DNA of 64,000 nt from Lentibacillus amyloliquefaciens (GTDB taxonomy: Bacteria; Bacillota; Bacilli; Bacillales; Amphibacillaceae). The notes beneath the pieces are model-generated. The model saw nothing but the letters and a program-made list of their open reading frames with translations. It did no database searches and had not been told where the DNA came from. Of the stretch, positions 9,598 through 17,478 are shown piece by piece. The DNA lies in assembly GCF_001307805.1 (NCBI RefSeq), contig NZ_CP013862.1:1054001-1118000 (forward strand), read 5' to 3'. The stretch's first letter is position 1; the number at the start of each line of letters is the position of its first letter. The translations under genes were made by a program, and so were the position numbers.

Positions 9598-10614
9598 TTG
9601 AACACAGCTTCAAGACTCTCGGATAAACTTCTCAAGTCTGCTGTCAACATCAATGCTTCGGATATTCACTTCTACCCTTTCTCCGATCACGTCAACATTT
9701 ACTTCCGTGTGTATGGAAAAAGAAAGCTTCATCAGACCATTTCAACAAACCAATATCAATTATTACTGACGTACTTCAAGTTTACATCAGGAATGGATAT
9801 AGGTGAAGTCCGCAAACCCCAAAATGGCACGATCATCCATGAGCACCTTCATCAGCATTTCGCATTACGCCTGTCCACGCTGCCTGTCAGCCATGTCGAA
9901 AGCCTGGCAATCCGCATCCTCCCGCAGGAAGATAACCTTACGCTTGATAGACTATTCCTTTTCCCGGGCCAATTAAAAAAGCTGAAAGAGTGGATAACAA
10001 GTCCTAGCGGCATCATTCTGCTGACCGGACCGACCGGAAGCGGTAAAACCACCACTTTATATGCTTTATTGGAAAACATTTTGCAGGAGGAGTCGTATCA
10101 GACCATAACACTGGAAGACCCGATTGAAAAAGAAATTAATGACATTCTTCAAGTTCAGGTCAATGAAAAAGCAGGCATAACATACCAGACAGGGCTTAAG
10201 GCTGCACTCAGGCATGACCCTGACATCATTATGATTGGAGAGATCAGGGACCGGTACACAGCACAATTTGCATTTGATGCTTCACTGACAGGTCACTTAG
10301 TATTAAGCACGCTACATGCCAAAGACGCAGCAGGGACAATACATCGCTTGCTCGAGATGGGGATGAAACAGACATATCTGCAGCAATCCTTAATTGCGGT
10401 AGCAGCACTGCAGCTGGTTCCCGTGGAAATCAGCGATAATATTGTCAGGCGGGCTGCAATCATGGAATTGCTGGATGGCGATTTGCTTGAGAACACAATT
10501 AACGGAAAAAGAATACGAAATACAACACATTTTCACACATTTAATCACTTACGAAAGAAGGCTTTTGCATATGGTTTTATGGCAGAAGATACGTTTTTAT
10601 CGGTCAAGGAATAA
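9598..10614 (+). CDS. comGA: Competence pilus assembly ATPase ComGA
   Basis: This 338-residue traffic ATPase (GspE/PilB type) powers assembly of the transformation pseudopilus at the inner face of the membrane. Walker A is LLTGPTGSGKTTTLYA (about residues 139-154), followed by the Asp box TLEDPIE, Walker B DPDIIMIGEIRD and the His box STLHAKDA. The open frame begins with TTG at 9598, 10 bases after AGGAGG (9582-9587). An ATG at 9594, only 6 bases after that site, is in another frame and ends after 10 codons. So the start is unusual and may reflect a one-base insertion. It is the first gene of comGA-GG. Confidence 0.93.
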   Translation: MNTASRLSDKLLKSAVNINASDIHFYPFSDHVNIYFRVYGKRKLHQTISTNQYQLLLTYFKFTSGMDIGEVRKPQNGTIIHEHLHQHFALRLSTLPVSHVESLAIRILPQEDNLTLDRLFLFPGQLKKLKEWITSPSGIILLTGPTGSGKTTTLYALLENILQEESYQTITLEDPIEKEINDILQVQVNEKAGITYQTGLKAALRHDPDIIMIGEIRDRYTAQFAFDASLTGHLVLSTLHAKDAAGTIHRLLEMGMKQTYLQQSLIAVAALQLVPVEISDNIVRRAAIMELLDGDLLENTINGKRIRNTTHFHTFNHLRKKAFAYGFMAEDTFLSVKE

Positions 10615-11626
10615 TGCACTTAAACAAGAACTGCAACTACGGTTTTTGAAACGATTATCCCGATTAATGGATAATGGGTATCCAATAGTCCAGGCGCTCG
10701 AAATCATACAATGGGACACGCAACTAAAATCAGCCGCCTCTTCGGTGAAGGCATCACTTAAATCAGGCAAACATTTTGATGAAGCTTTGGATGAACTTCA
10801 TTTCAGACAATCCATAACAGCTTATTTGTACTTTGTCCGGAGCAACGGGGATCTCAGGACAAGTATTGCAAAGTGCATAACGATGTTTGAACAACGGTTG
10901 CAATACATGCGAAAATTCCAGGAATCTGTTCGCTATCCGCTTATATTGCTTCTCGTGTTTGCGGTTCTTCTCTATTTTGTCAAACAGTCGGTTCTCCCCT
11001 CGTTCACCGATCTGTTTCAAAACAGTGCCCAGACGTCTTCAACCATTATGCTGACGATGACCTTCATTGATCTGACATTAACCTTTTTAATGCTTTTTAG
11101 TTTAATTTTGGGGACCGGTTTTCTCTTATGGCGATTTCAAGAGAAAAATATAAATATTGAGAATCGCATCAAATTATATAGCCTGCTTCCTGTTTACCGG
11201 CATTACAAAAGGATGGAAGTATCCTTTCTATTTGCTTCCCACCTCAGTTCACTGCTTACTACAGGCTTATCCATGAAGGAAATATTGGAAAATATGGCAA
11301 AACAGCAAAAACAGCCCGTTCTTGCATACTATGCCTCTTTATTGACCTCAGAATTATCCAAAGGGATTTACGTTACAAACTTGCTTGCCAGCCTGCCGCT
11401 TATTGATAACCAAATTTCACTCATTTTTCAAAAGAATGCAGACAAAGAAGCACTGGAAAAAGATCTATCCATTTATGCGGAATTCCAGACTGAAGAAATC
11501 CACCGCAAAATTATGAAAGCAATTACTTACATTCAGCCGATTTTCTTTCTGATATTGGCAAGTCTGATCATTTTTATTTATATGGCACTTATGTGGCCGA
11601 TGTTCCAGCTAATCAATACAATCTAA
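10571..11626 (+). CDS. comGB: Competence pilus polytopic membrane protein ComGB
   Basis: A GspF/PilC-type integral membrane platform protein of 351 residues from the ATG at 10571. Two GspF domains are recognisable, the first opening with LKRLSRLMDNGYPIVQALEII. Membrane segments lie at about YPLILLLVFAVLLYFV, FIDLTLTFLMLFSLILGTGFLL and IQPIFFLILASLIIFIYMAL. The start is moderately certain: AGAAGG lies 10 bases upstream. The gene overlaps the comGA end by 44 bp. It is slightly longer than the 323 residues of B. subtilis ComGB. Confidence 0.9.
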   Translation: MVLWQKIRFYRSRNNALKQELQLRFLKRLSRLMDNGYPIVQALEIIQWDTQLKSAASSVKASLKSGKHFDEALDELHFRQSITAYLYFVRSNGDLRTSIAKCITMFEQRLQYMRKFQESVRYPLILLLVFAVLLYFVKQSVLPSFTDLFQNSAQTSSTIMLTMTFIDLTLTFLMLFSLILGTGFLLWRFQEKNINIENRIKLYSLLPVYRHYKRMEVSFLFASHLSSLLTTGLSMKEILENMAKQQKQPVLAYYASLLTSELSKGIYVTNLLASLPLIDNQISLIFQKNADKEALEKDLSIYAEFQTEEIHRKIMKAITYIQPIFFLILASLIIFIYMALMWPMFQLINTI

Positions 11627-11652
11627 AAAGTTGTTCAAAAAGGAGTTGCAAA

Positions 11653-11955
11653 ATGTTCAAAAATCAAAAGGGTTTTACACTGATAGAAATGCTGATCGTG
11701 TTAATGATCATCTCAGTACTGATTATTTTAATCGTTCCTAATTTAGGCGATAAAAGTGAAGAAGTCTATGACAAAGGGTGCAGTGCGCTTGTCACAGTCG
11801 TTCAAGCGCAGACTGACGCGTACTTTATTGAAGAAAATGAATACCCGAGCCTGGACCTATTAGCGAGTAATGATTATATAACAGAGGATCAAAAAACGTG
11901 TCCGGACGGCACTGAGTTAAGCATCGATTCAGGCGAGGTGTCGGCACCGGAATGA
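11653..11955 (+). CDS. comGC: Major competence pseudopilin ComGC
   Basis: The major pseudopilin subunit, 100 residues, needed for DNA to reach the uptake receptor. It has a class 3 signal QKGFTLIEM with cleavage by ComC expected after Gly, then a long hydrophobic helix (MLIVLMIISVLIILIVP). Two cysteines (DKGCSAL and QKTCPDG) are placed as in other ComGC proteins, where they form the intramolecular disulfide. The ATG has AAAAAGGAG upstream. The stop overlaps the comGD start (ATGA). Confidence 0.95.
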   Translation: MFKNQKGFTLIEMLIVLMIISVLIILIVPNLGDKSEEVYDKGCSALVTVVQAQTDAYFIEENEYPSLDLLASNDYITEDQKTCPDGTELSIDSGEVSAPE

Positions 11956-12377
11956 AGCATTATGATGGCTTCACCCTTATTGAGGTGCAATTCGTCCTGG
12001 CCGTTTTATCAGTGCTGATCCTTATCAGTACTCCGCTCACATTTTCAGCGCTTGACAAGAAAACTGAGGAAACTTTTATAGAAACATTGGAGATGGATTT
12101 ATTGTATATGCAATCACTGTCATCTAATTCGAAAAAAAGGTACAAATTGCATTTTGATGACCCTGGTTTTTATACCGTTCAGCAAAGTAAATCCATTCTA
12201 AGGAAAAGAGCTATTCCCGCTGGATGGCAAGTAGATACACGCACATTAAACACTGTTGCATTCAATCAGTTTGGGACAATACGCGAAGCCGGCACTTTTG
12301 CTATCCATACATTGAGTGAACAATATAACGTCATCTGCCCTCTCGGGAAAGGACGGTGTTATATTGAAAAACAATAA
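11952..12377 (+). CDS. comGD: Minor pseudopilin ComGD
   Basis: This 141-residue minor pseudopilin has the signal YDGFTLIEVQ followed by a hydrophobic helix. It overlaps comGC by 4 bp, so it is translationally coupled. The remaining sequence is weakly conserved, as is usual for minor pseudopilins, and the assignment rests on the signal and on operon order. Confidence 0.9.
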   Translation: MKHYDGFTLIEVQFVLAVLSVLILISTPLTFSALDKKTEETFIETLEMDLLYMQSLSSNSKKRYKLHFDDPGFYTVQQSKSILRKRAIPAGWQVDTRTLNTVAFNQFGTIREAGTFAIHTLSEQYNVICPLGKGRCYIEKQ

Positions 12378-12705
12378 AGGTTTTTCATTGGTAGAATCAC
12401 TCGTTGCTGCCAGCCTTCTCATGATGATGATTACAACACTCGTTCCGGCGATGAACCTTTTGCAGAATGAGCGCGAAAGCCAACAGCAGAAACGAATGAT
12501 GGTTAACAGCTTGCACCACGAATTGCAGCCTTTTTTGTGGGAGGGGCATAACAACCTCCCCCATCATTTTTCTAAAACGATTGACGGACACAAGGCTGAA
12601 TTTCGTATGACTGATGAAGGCACGCTGATGAAAGGATGTGTCAATTGGCGTAATGTTAAAAACAAAACTGAACAATTCTGTATATACGGCTATCCGGCCA
12701 AATGA
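12364..12705 (+). CDS. comGE: Minor pseudopilin ComGE
   Basis: The frame contains the prepilin signal NNKGFSLVESL and a hydrophobic stretch. I place the start at TTG 12364 (MKNNKGFSLV), with GAAAGGA 10 bases upstream, giving 113 residues against 115 in B. subtilis. No ATG lies close to the signal; the longer frame opening would add an unlikely leader before it. It overlaps comGD by 14 bp. Confidence 0.8.
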   Translation: MKNNKGFSLVESLVAASLLMMMITTLVPAMNLLQNERESQQQKRMMVNSLHHELQPFLWEGHNNLPHHFSKTIDGHKAEFRMTDEGTLMKGCVNWRNVKNKTEQFCIYGYPAK

Positions 12706-13099
12706 AAAAGGTGTGACGTTTATTTCAGTTCTTTTCATGATCAGTATTATCTTTACGACGATTCCTTTTACCGTCTATCTTGTTAAAGCAGTGGATGTCA
12801 CTTCGAATTATGATGCATTATCAGTGCAGCAATTTTTCTTTTACATGCGCGACGAAGTTATTTCAGCGTCTGATTTAACAATCGAAACAAGCAAACTGAC
12901 ACTGGAGCAGCCTGATGGATCAACAGCAACTTTGGAAAAATCTGATGACCGTATTGTACGACGGCTCAATAATGGCTTTGAGATTTATTTGCGGGATGTT
13001 CAGGATGTAACATTCACATCTTCTTCATATGGCGTGCATGCGTCAATTACAACAATAAATGGTGATCAGTATGAAAAATCCATTGTCTACTATAACTAA
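12653..13099 (+). CDS. comGF: Competence protein ComGF
   Basis: A minor component of the com pseudopilus, 148 residues from the ATG at 12653. After a basic leader comes NEKGVTFISVLFMISIIF, a degenerate prepilin-like hydrophobic segment. The rest (FFYMRDEVISASDL, then a beta-rich tail) resembles the ComGF domain. The start is uncertain because no strong ribosome binding site is visible; an in-frame GTG at 12638 is the alternative. It overlaps comGE by 53 bp with this start. Confidence 0.78.
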   Translation: MLKTKLNNSVYTAIRPNEKGVTFISVLFMISIIFTTIPFTVYLVKAVDVTSNYDALSVQQFFFYMRDEVISASDLTIETSKLTLEQPDGSTATLEKSDDRIVRRLNNGFEIYLRDVQDVTFTSSSYGVHASITTINGDQYEKSIVYYN

Positions 13100-13445
13100 T
13101 CAGCAAGGCTTTATCCTTCCTTATGTTCTGTTTTTCATAGCTCTGTCATTGATTATTGTTACTTCAACTGTCCACCTATACCAAAATGAGATTCATATCA
13201 CAGAAAACCAGACAGAACAAATCAAAATCGAAACATTATTTCAAATGGCCCGAACACAGGCCAAGGAATCGATTAGAACTGCATCTGAAACAAATGATAC
13301 CATGTCTTACACTTTTCCCTATGGGGATGTTCTCGTGGAATACGGGAAACTTAACGACCACGAGTATCGATTGCTTTTTACGATTGAAACAGACTCCGGC
13401 GCTAAGCACGTTGTTAACGATCAGATTTTTTACCAGTCAGAATAA
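13071..13445 (+). CDS. comGG: Competence protein ComGG
   Basis: The last gene of the com pseudopilus operon. It encodes 124 residues, the same length as B. subtilis ComGG, with signal-like QQGFILPYV and a hydrophobic segment. The ATG at 13071 has GGTGATC just upstream; an ATG at 13059 is an alternative start. It overlaps comGF by 29 bp. The family diverges strongly, so the call rests mainly on position, length and N-terminal topology. Confidence 0.8.
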   Translation: MKNPLSTITNQQGFILPYVLFFIALSLIIVTSTVHLYQNEIHITENQTEQIKIETLFQMARTQAKESIRTASETNDTMSYTFPYGDVLVEYGKLNDHEYRLLFTIETDSGAKHVVNDQIFYQSE

Positions 13446-13581
13446 AAATAGCTATAACCGGCTATGCTAAGTGCACCGTCCAGTTGTGTACAATCTTCAA
13501 TAATTACACTAAAACACCGATGTTTCGAGCAGTGGAAATTGCACATACGTGGCAAAACTTTCAATTGTTTAGAGTGTTTTA

Positions 13582-13610
13582 TTTACATTATTCATCAGCT
13601 CGTTTATAAT
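13582..13610 (+). promoter_or_regulatory. Sigma-A-type promoter of the DUF2626 gene
   Basis: TTTACA (13582-13587), a 17-bp spacer and TATAAT (13605-13610) stand 36 bp before the DUF2626 start. The 200-bp gap between comGG and that gene holds nothing else that I can support. Confidence 0.7.
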
Positions 13611-13645
13611 AACATTTATAAGGTAACCTAAAGGAGGGGAAAAAG

Positions 13646-13888
13646 ATGGATCGGATGTTTAGGGTCCTTGCTTTTTGGACAGGTATATTCACTGTTATGT
13701 TTTACGTTGGAGAGATGGTCAACGTGGCATTGCTCTTTCTTGTCCAAACAGCATTTTTCCTGGCAGTAAGCTATCTGAAATTATCTGAACGTATGTATAT
13801 GTATTTATTCGGAGCTTATTGTACCGTATTTATGGTCGGATTTACCTGGTATTCCGAGTTTATACTAGTACCGGGATTCGGACATTAA
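13646..13888 (+). CDS. yqgY: DUF2626 small membrane protein (YqgY-like)
   Basis: This 80-residue protein has two or three hydrophobic segments and the family signature opening MDRMFRVLAFWTGIF, with FLAVSYLKLSERMYMYLFGAY in the middle. The function is unknown. It has its own promoter, a strong AAAGGAGGGG ribosome binding site, and a terminator after the stop, so it is monocistronic. Confidence 0.88.
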   Translation: MDRMFRVLAFWTGIFTVMFYVGEMVNVALLFLVQTAFFLAVSYLKLSERMYMYLFGAYCTVFMVGFTWYSEFILVPGFGH

Positions 13889-13906
13889 TAAGTTAATCAG
13901 TATTAT

Positions 13907-13947
13907 AAAAAAACCCTGCTTACATAAAATTTTACAGGGTTTTTTTT
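13907..13947 (+). terminator. Terminator after the DUF2626 gene
   Basis: AAACCCTG (13911-13918) pairs with CAGGGTTT (13935-13942), followed by a run of T. Confidence 0.85.
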
Positions 13948-13965
13948 ATTTTTTAGTTTTCACTA

Positions 13966-13995
13966 TTGACATAGTGTTAACTCATTGTTTATACT
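13966..13995 (+). promoter_or_regulatory. Strong sigma-A-type promoter of a candidate small RNA
   Basis: Consensus TTGACA at 13966-13971 and TATACT at 13990-13995 are separated by 18 bp. No start codon with a ribosome binding site follows; a terminator follows about 60 bp later. Confidence 0.7.
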
Positions 13996-14001
13996 TAAGA
14001 C

Positions 14002-14090
14002 AGTAGCTTAACTTTTATCCCTAACCAACAAAAGAGCAGAGCACATCCCCCCTAAATGTCAGCCATACTTGATGGCTGACATTTTTATTT
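14002..14090 (+). ncRNA. Candidate C-rich small regulatory RNA
   Basis: The predicted transcript runs from the promoter above to a strong terminator, about 85-90 nt. The first 50 nt look single-stranded and end in CAUCCCCCCUAAA (C6 at 14047-14052). The terminator stem (AATGTCAGCCAT against ATGGCTGACATT) follows immediately. An unstructured C-rich stretch next to a terminator hairpin is typical of small RNAs that pair with G-rich Shine-Dalgarno sites, such as FsrA or RsaE. I do not recognise this as a known RNA. No open frame longer than a few codons is present. The call is inference from architecture. Confidence 0.5.
14054..14090 (+). terminator. Terminator of the candidate small RNA
   Basis: A 12-bp stem, AATGTCAGCCAT with ATGGCTGACATT, has a 5-nt loop and is followed by TTTATTTT. 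This is one of the strongest intrinsic terminators in the window, yet it has no protein gene upstream on its strand after the DUF2626 terminator. Confidence 0.85.
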
Positions 14091-14176
14091 TGCGCTTTTA
14101 TGTTGGTTCATTATGCTCCTGCGGCAAATATTAATTACGACTAAGTCTAACGATAGAAATCTCTGAGTACACTTTG

Positions 14177-14340
14177 TTTATCCCGCATGTAACCGGGAGT
14201 AACCCCCCCACCTCAAATGTCCCGAGTATACGATATGAAGATTAGGTAGGGGATCAACTGCCAGTGAATGTCCGATTCGTTCATCTAACAATCAGTGGGG
14301 GAAGAAAGAAAACCCCCACTGATTGAAGATTCACTTTATA
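14177..14340 (+). repeat. Dispersed repeat family A, copy 1
   Basis: The left block TTTATCCCGCATGTAA (14177-14192) and the right block from AATGTCCGATTCG (14267) to TTCACTTTATA (14340) recur, in inverse orientation, at 31553-31675. The right block has a perfect 12-bp stem, AATCAGTGGGGG with CCCCCACTGATT. The 74 bp between the blocks are unrelated to the other copy. The 90 bp from 14091 to 14176 hold nothing I can identify. Confidence 0.85.
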
Positions 14341-14341
14341 T

Positions 14342-14965
14342 TCAAGCCCGGAAAAAAGGATTGTTCCGTTTTTCATTTTTTATGGTGGTTTCTGGACCAT
14401 GGCCGGGATATACCGTAAAAGATTCCGGGAGATGATACAAGGAATTGCGGATGCTCCGTTCCAGCTTTTCAACATCACCGCCCGGCAAATCTGTTCTCCC
14501 GATGCCTTGATTGAATAACACATCACCACTGACAACAAAGTCATGCTCGTGAAATACAAAACTAACACTTCCCGGCGAATGACCGGGTGTATGCAAAATT
14601 TCCATTGGAAAACCGCCAATTTCGGCTTTTCCCGGGGTTAATGTATGCTCAGCTGCATCCGTTTTAATGTCACTTCCCAGAAGCATAGATGAACCATTAT
14701 ATTGAGGATTTTCCAGCCAGGATGCTTCATGCTCATGGAGATACACTTCAAGATTATAATATGTTCTTAATTCGCTCACACCGCCAATATGATCAAAATG
14801 TGCATGTGTTAAAAGAATAACTTCTGGTTCAATGTTTTCATCAGTCAGATACTGAATGATCTTGTCAGGATCCCCGCCGGGGTCAACGATTAAAGCTTGT
14901 TCACTATTATGTATAATATAACAATTCGTCTCAAGCGGACCGGCCGGAATTTGTTTTATATTCAT
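14342..14965 (-). CDS. yqgX: MBL-fold metallo-hydrolase (YqgX, glyoxalase II-like)
   Basis: This 207-residue hydrolase of the metallo-beta-lactamase fold has the metal-binding motif THAHFDHIGG (His/Asp ligands at about residues 54-59). Further ligands are His in LHTPGHSPGS, Asp in VVSGDVLF and His in VYPGHGPET. The length and layout match the short glyoxalase II-like proteins encoded beside com genes in Bacillus. The substrate is unproven; hydrolysis of glutathione-like or bacillithiol thioesters is a family-level guess. Its stop lies at the edge of repeat copy A1. Confidence 0.9.
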   Translation of the reverse strand: MNIKQIPAGPLETNCYIIHNSEQALIVDPGGDPDKIIQYLTDENIEPEVILLTHAHFDHIGGVSELRTYYNLEVYLHEHEASWLENPQYNGSSMLLGSDIKTDAAEHTLTPGKAEIGGFPMEILHTPGHSPGSVSFVFHEHDFVVSGDVLFNQGIGRTDLPGGDVEKLERSIRNSLYHLPESFTVYPGHGPETTIKNEKRNNPFFRA

Positions 14966-15121
14966 GGGAATTCCCCTTTCACTTATAAATAGTTGCCTCT
15001 TTCAATAGGATATATCTCGACAAAACTCATTTTATACTATAAAATAAGTTAGAAAATAGTGGATTACATAACAATACAGACAAGTTACATGTGCTATTAT
15101 TACAAGGAGGATGTATTACAA

Positions 15122-15280
15122 ATGGTTTTGGCACTTATCTTTTTGCACATTGCTGGCAATCGTTTCAGTTATTCAGTTAAAATTAAAAATTTATTTGCAC
15201 TCGGCTTTTCAGCAGTAACCGTTTTAGTCTTCGGATTCTTTTCGGTTGCCACCATTATAACAGAATTAGGCAATATGTAA
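15122..15280 (+). CDS. DUF2759-like small membrane protein (YqgW region)
   Basis: This 52-residue reading frame starts at ATG 15122, 11 bases after AAGGAGG. The second half (NLFALGFSAVTVLVFGFFSVATI) is a convincing DUF2759 membrane segment. The first half (about residues 9-22) does not look like the family. However, the +1 frame over the same bases reads TLLAIVSVIQLKLK, which fits well and would join smoothly on both sides. Two compensating one-base changes (near 15140-15147 and 15184-15190, both in homopolymer-rich spots) would explain this. The function is unknown. Confidence 0.65.
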   Translation: MVLALIFLHIAGNRFSYSVKIKNLFALGFSAVTVLVFGFFSVATIITELGNM

Positions 15281-15281
15281 T

Positions 15282-15309
15282 AAAACTGACCCAATTCAGG
15301 GTCAGTTTT
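15282..15309. terminator. Bidirectional terminator between the DUF2759 and LtaS-like genes
   Basis: AAAACTGACCC (15282-15292) pairs with GGGTCAGTTTT (15299-15309) between convergent genes. Confidence 0.85.
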
Positions 15310-15317
15310 AAATTTGC

Positions 15318-17282
15318 TTATTCATTGTTCGCTTCGGATTTTTCTCCAGGAGAATCTACAAATCTGAACAAATCACCATATATAAGTTTATCTGAAAGCT
15401 CCAATTCCTTCTCAACTTGCTGCTTAAGTGGAACGCATGGAGATTCTGTCTGGTTTCCAGATTGATTGACCGCTTCTTTTACGGACTCATTACCTGTTGA
15501 ATTATCCTGTTGTTTATCTGTCTCTACAGGGTTACCACTTTCTCTGTCATAACAAACGCCGCTGGTTGAAACATAGTCTTCACTGATAAAGTCCCCGTTG
15601 CGCAAACCTATATACCCTTTACGATCTTCAATGAACATGTCATTACCGAATTGGATATCATTTTCAGCCGAAACACCAAGTAAACTCAGTATTGTTGGTT
15701 TTACATCAATCTGTCCCGTCACCTTCGACATAACTTTTCCGCCTTCATGACCCGGGATATGAATGAACATTGGCACCCGCTGAAGCTGAATATGATCATA
15801 TGGTGTAATTTCCTCTTTATTCAAATAATCGCTCATTGCTTTATTATGGTTCTCACTGATGCCATAGTGATCCCCCATCATGACAATGACAGAGTCTTCA
15901 TAAAGCCCGGCTTCTTTTAATTGATTAAAAAATTGCTCAACTGCTTCATCCATATAACGAACCGTCGGGAAGTAATTGTTCAGCGTACTCGAATTAGAGT
16001 CATATTTGTCAATCGAACTGTCCTCTTCACTCAGTTTAAATGGAAAATGGTTTGTGAGTGTGATAAACCTTGAATAAAACGGTTCTTCCATTGATTGCAA
16101 ATACTTGATCGACTGTTCAAAAAATGGTTTGTCCTTCAATCCCCAGCCAACTGAGTTTTCCTGATTCGCTTCATATGCTTCTTCTCCATAAAAATGATCA
16201 ATGCCTAGACTTTCATACATTTGATCACGATTCCAGAAACTCTTGTTGTTAGCATGAAAGACGGCAGAATTATAACCTTCTTCACCTAAAAATTCCGTCA
16301 TGCTGTGGTACTCATTTTCGCCATGTGTAAAAAATACAGCACCGCGGGATAAGGGATAAAGTGAGTTTTCAATTAAAAATTCAGAATCCGACGTTTTTCC
16401 CTGCTGTGTCTGGTGATAAAAATTTTCAAAGTAATAAGTGCTTTCATCACCGACCAGGCTGTTCAAAAATGGTGTTATCTCTTCCCCATTCACTTCATTG
16501 TTAATGACAAAACTTTGCAGGGATTCAAGTGTGATAAAAATAACGTTTTTATCATCGGCAATACCATGTATTGATGATTTTTCATCACTTTTCACTTCTT
16601 CTTCAACATATTCTTTTATTTCAGGCAGCTCATTCCCATCCGCGAACACCCGCTGTGTTTTTACACGGGAATGTACAGCTGCATCATAGATGTGATAGTT
16701 AAATAGTCCGATATTTTTAACAAGATATTCCCGGTCAAATGCACGGGTGAATAATTGCGGACGTTCCATTTCTGCGAGGAAAAAATTACCTGCAAGTAAC
16801 AGAAATGACATAGCAAGTGCAAATACTTTTCCGCTTTTTTGATAACTTACCGTCATTATTTCCGGTTTCTTCTTGCTTAAATACCAGATAATCACTACAT
16901 CAAGGAAGAAAAAGGCATCATAAAACTCAATCAATGTCAGGATGCTCGAACCCAAATCGCCCATATTGCTTGCCTGGAATAACTGCGGCATCGTAATAAA
17001 GTCATTAAACGACCGGTAAAACACAAGATTAAAGTATATAATAACCGTTCCGATCAATGCCGTGTAGCGTAAAAATGCCATTTGGCGTGGCTGCTTTTTA
17101 AACCATACACTAATTGCAAAAATCAGAAATGCAGACACAAATGGATTAATAAACAGAATAAACTCCTGCATTTTATTTTCCAATTCTATATTAAAGGCAA
17201 AACGATAGATGATATACGTTTTAATGCCAAATAACAAGGTGGCTATAATGAACAACGGTATTCTGAACTTTTTAAAGTCCAT
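15318..17282 (-). CDS. yqgS: LtaS-type phosphoglycerol transferase (YqgS-like)
   Basis: A 654-residue polytopic enzyme of the lipoteichoic acid synthase family, acting outside the membrane on phosphatidylglycerol-derived glycerol phosphate. About five N-terminal membrane segments (to about residue 185) are followed by an alkaline-phosphatase-fold domain. Expected Mn ligands are visible: Glu in FITLESLQSF, the catalytic Thr in QQGKTSDSEF, and Asp-His in MMGDHYG, plus His in FITLTNHFPF. The start is MDFKKF at 17282, with GGGAGGAAA upstream. The C-terminal 70 residues are low-complexity and Gln/Ser/Glu rich. The position matches B. subtilis yqgS; whether it is a primary or accessory synthase cannot be told. 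Confidence 0.93.
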   Translation of the reverse strand: MDFKKFRIPLFIIATLLFGIKTYIIYRFAFNIELENKMQEFILFINPFVSAFLIFAISVWFKKQPRQMAFLRYTALIGTVIIYFNLVFYRSFNDFITMPQLFQASNMGDLGSSILTLIEFYDAFFFLDVVIIWYLSKKKPEIMTVSYQKSGKVFALAMSFLLLAGNFFLAEMERPQLFTRAFDREYLVKNIGLFNYHIYDAAVHSRVKTQRVFADGNELPEIKEYVEEEVKSDEKSSIHGIADDKNVIFITLESLQSFVINNEVNGEEITPFLNSLVGDESTYYFENFYHQTQQGKTSDSEFLIENSLYPLSRGAVFFTHGENEYHSMTEFLGEEGYNSAVFHANNKSFWNRDQMYESLGIDHFYGEEAYEANQENSVGWGLKDKPFFEQSIKYLQSMEEPFYSRFITLTNHFPFKLSEEDSSIDKYDSNSSTLNNYFPTVRYMDEAVEQFFNQLKEAGLYEDSVIVMMGDHYGISENHNKAMSDYLNKEEITPYDHIQLQRVPMFIHIPGHEGGKVMSKVTGQIDVKPTILSLLGVSAENDIQFGNDMFIEDRKGYIGLRNGDFISEDYVSTSGVCYDRESGNPVETDKQQDNSTGNESVKEAVNQSGNQTESPCVPLKQQVEKELELSDKLIYGDLFRFVDSPGEKSEANNE

Positions 17283-17478
17283 TTTCGTTTCCTCCCAGGA
17301 CAATCATTTACGTCTCTTAGGACAAATGATAACTGTATTTAAATTTCCCGTTAAGATATTTTTAAAACATATGGTTACCCTACACTTATATATGACGTAT
17401 TTCATCAATAAAAGTTTCATAAAAATTTACAATGTGAACGAAATGTTATCTTAATGAAATATACTGTAAAAATAAAAC

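Noticed and set aside
14092..14176. Possible further small gene downstream of the candidate small RNA
   Set aside because: No reading frame with a start and ribosome binding site; only AT-rich sequence before repeat A1.
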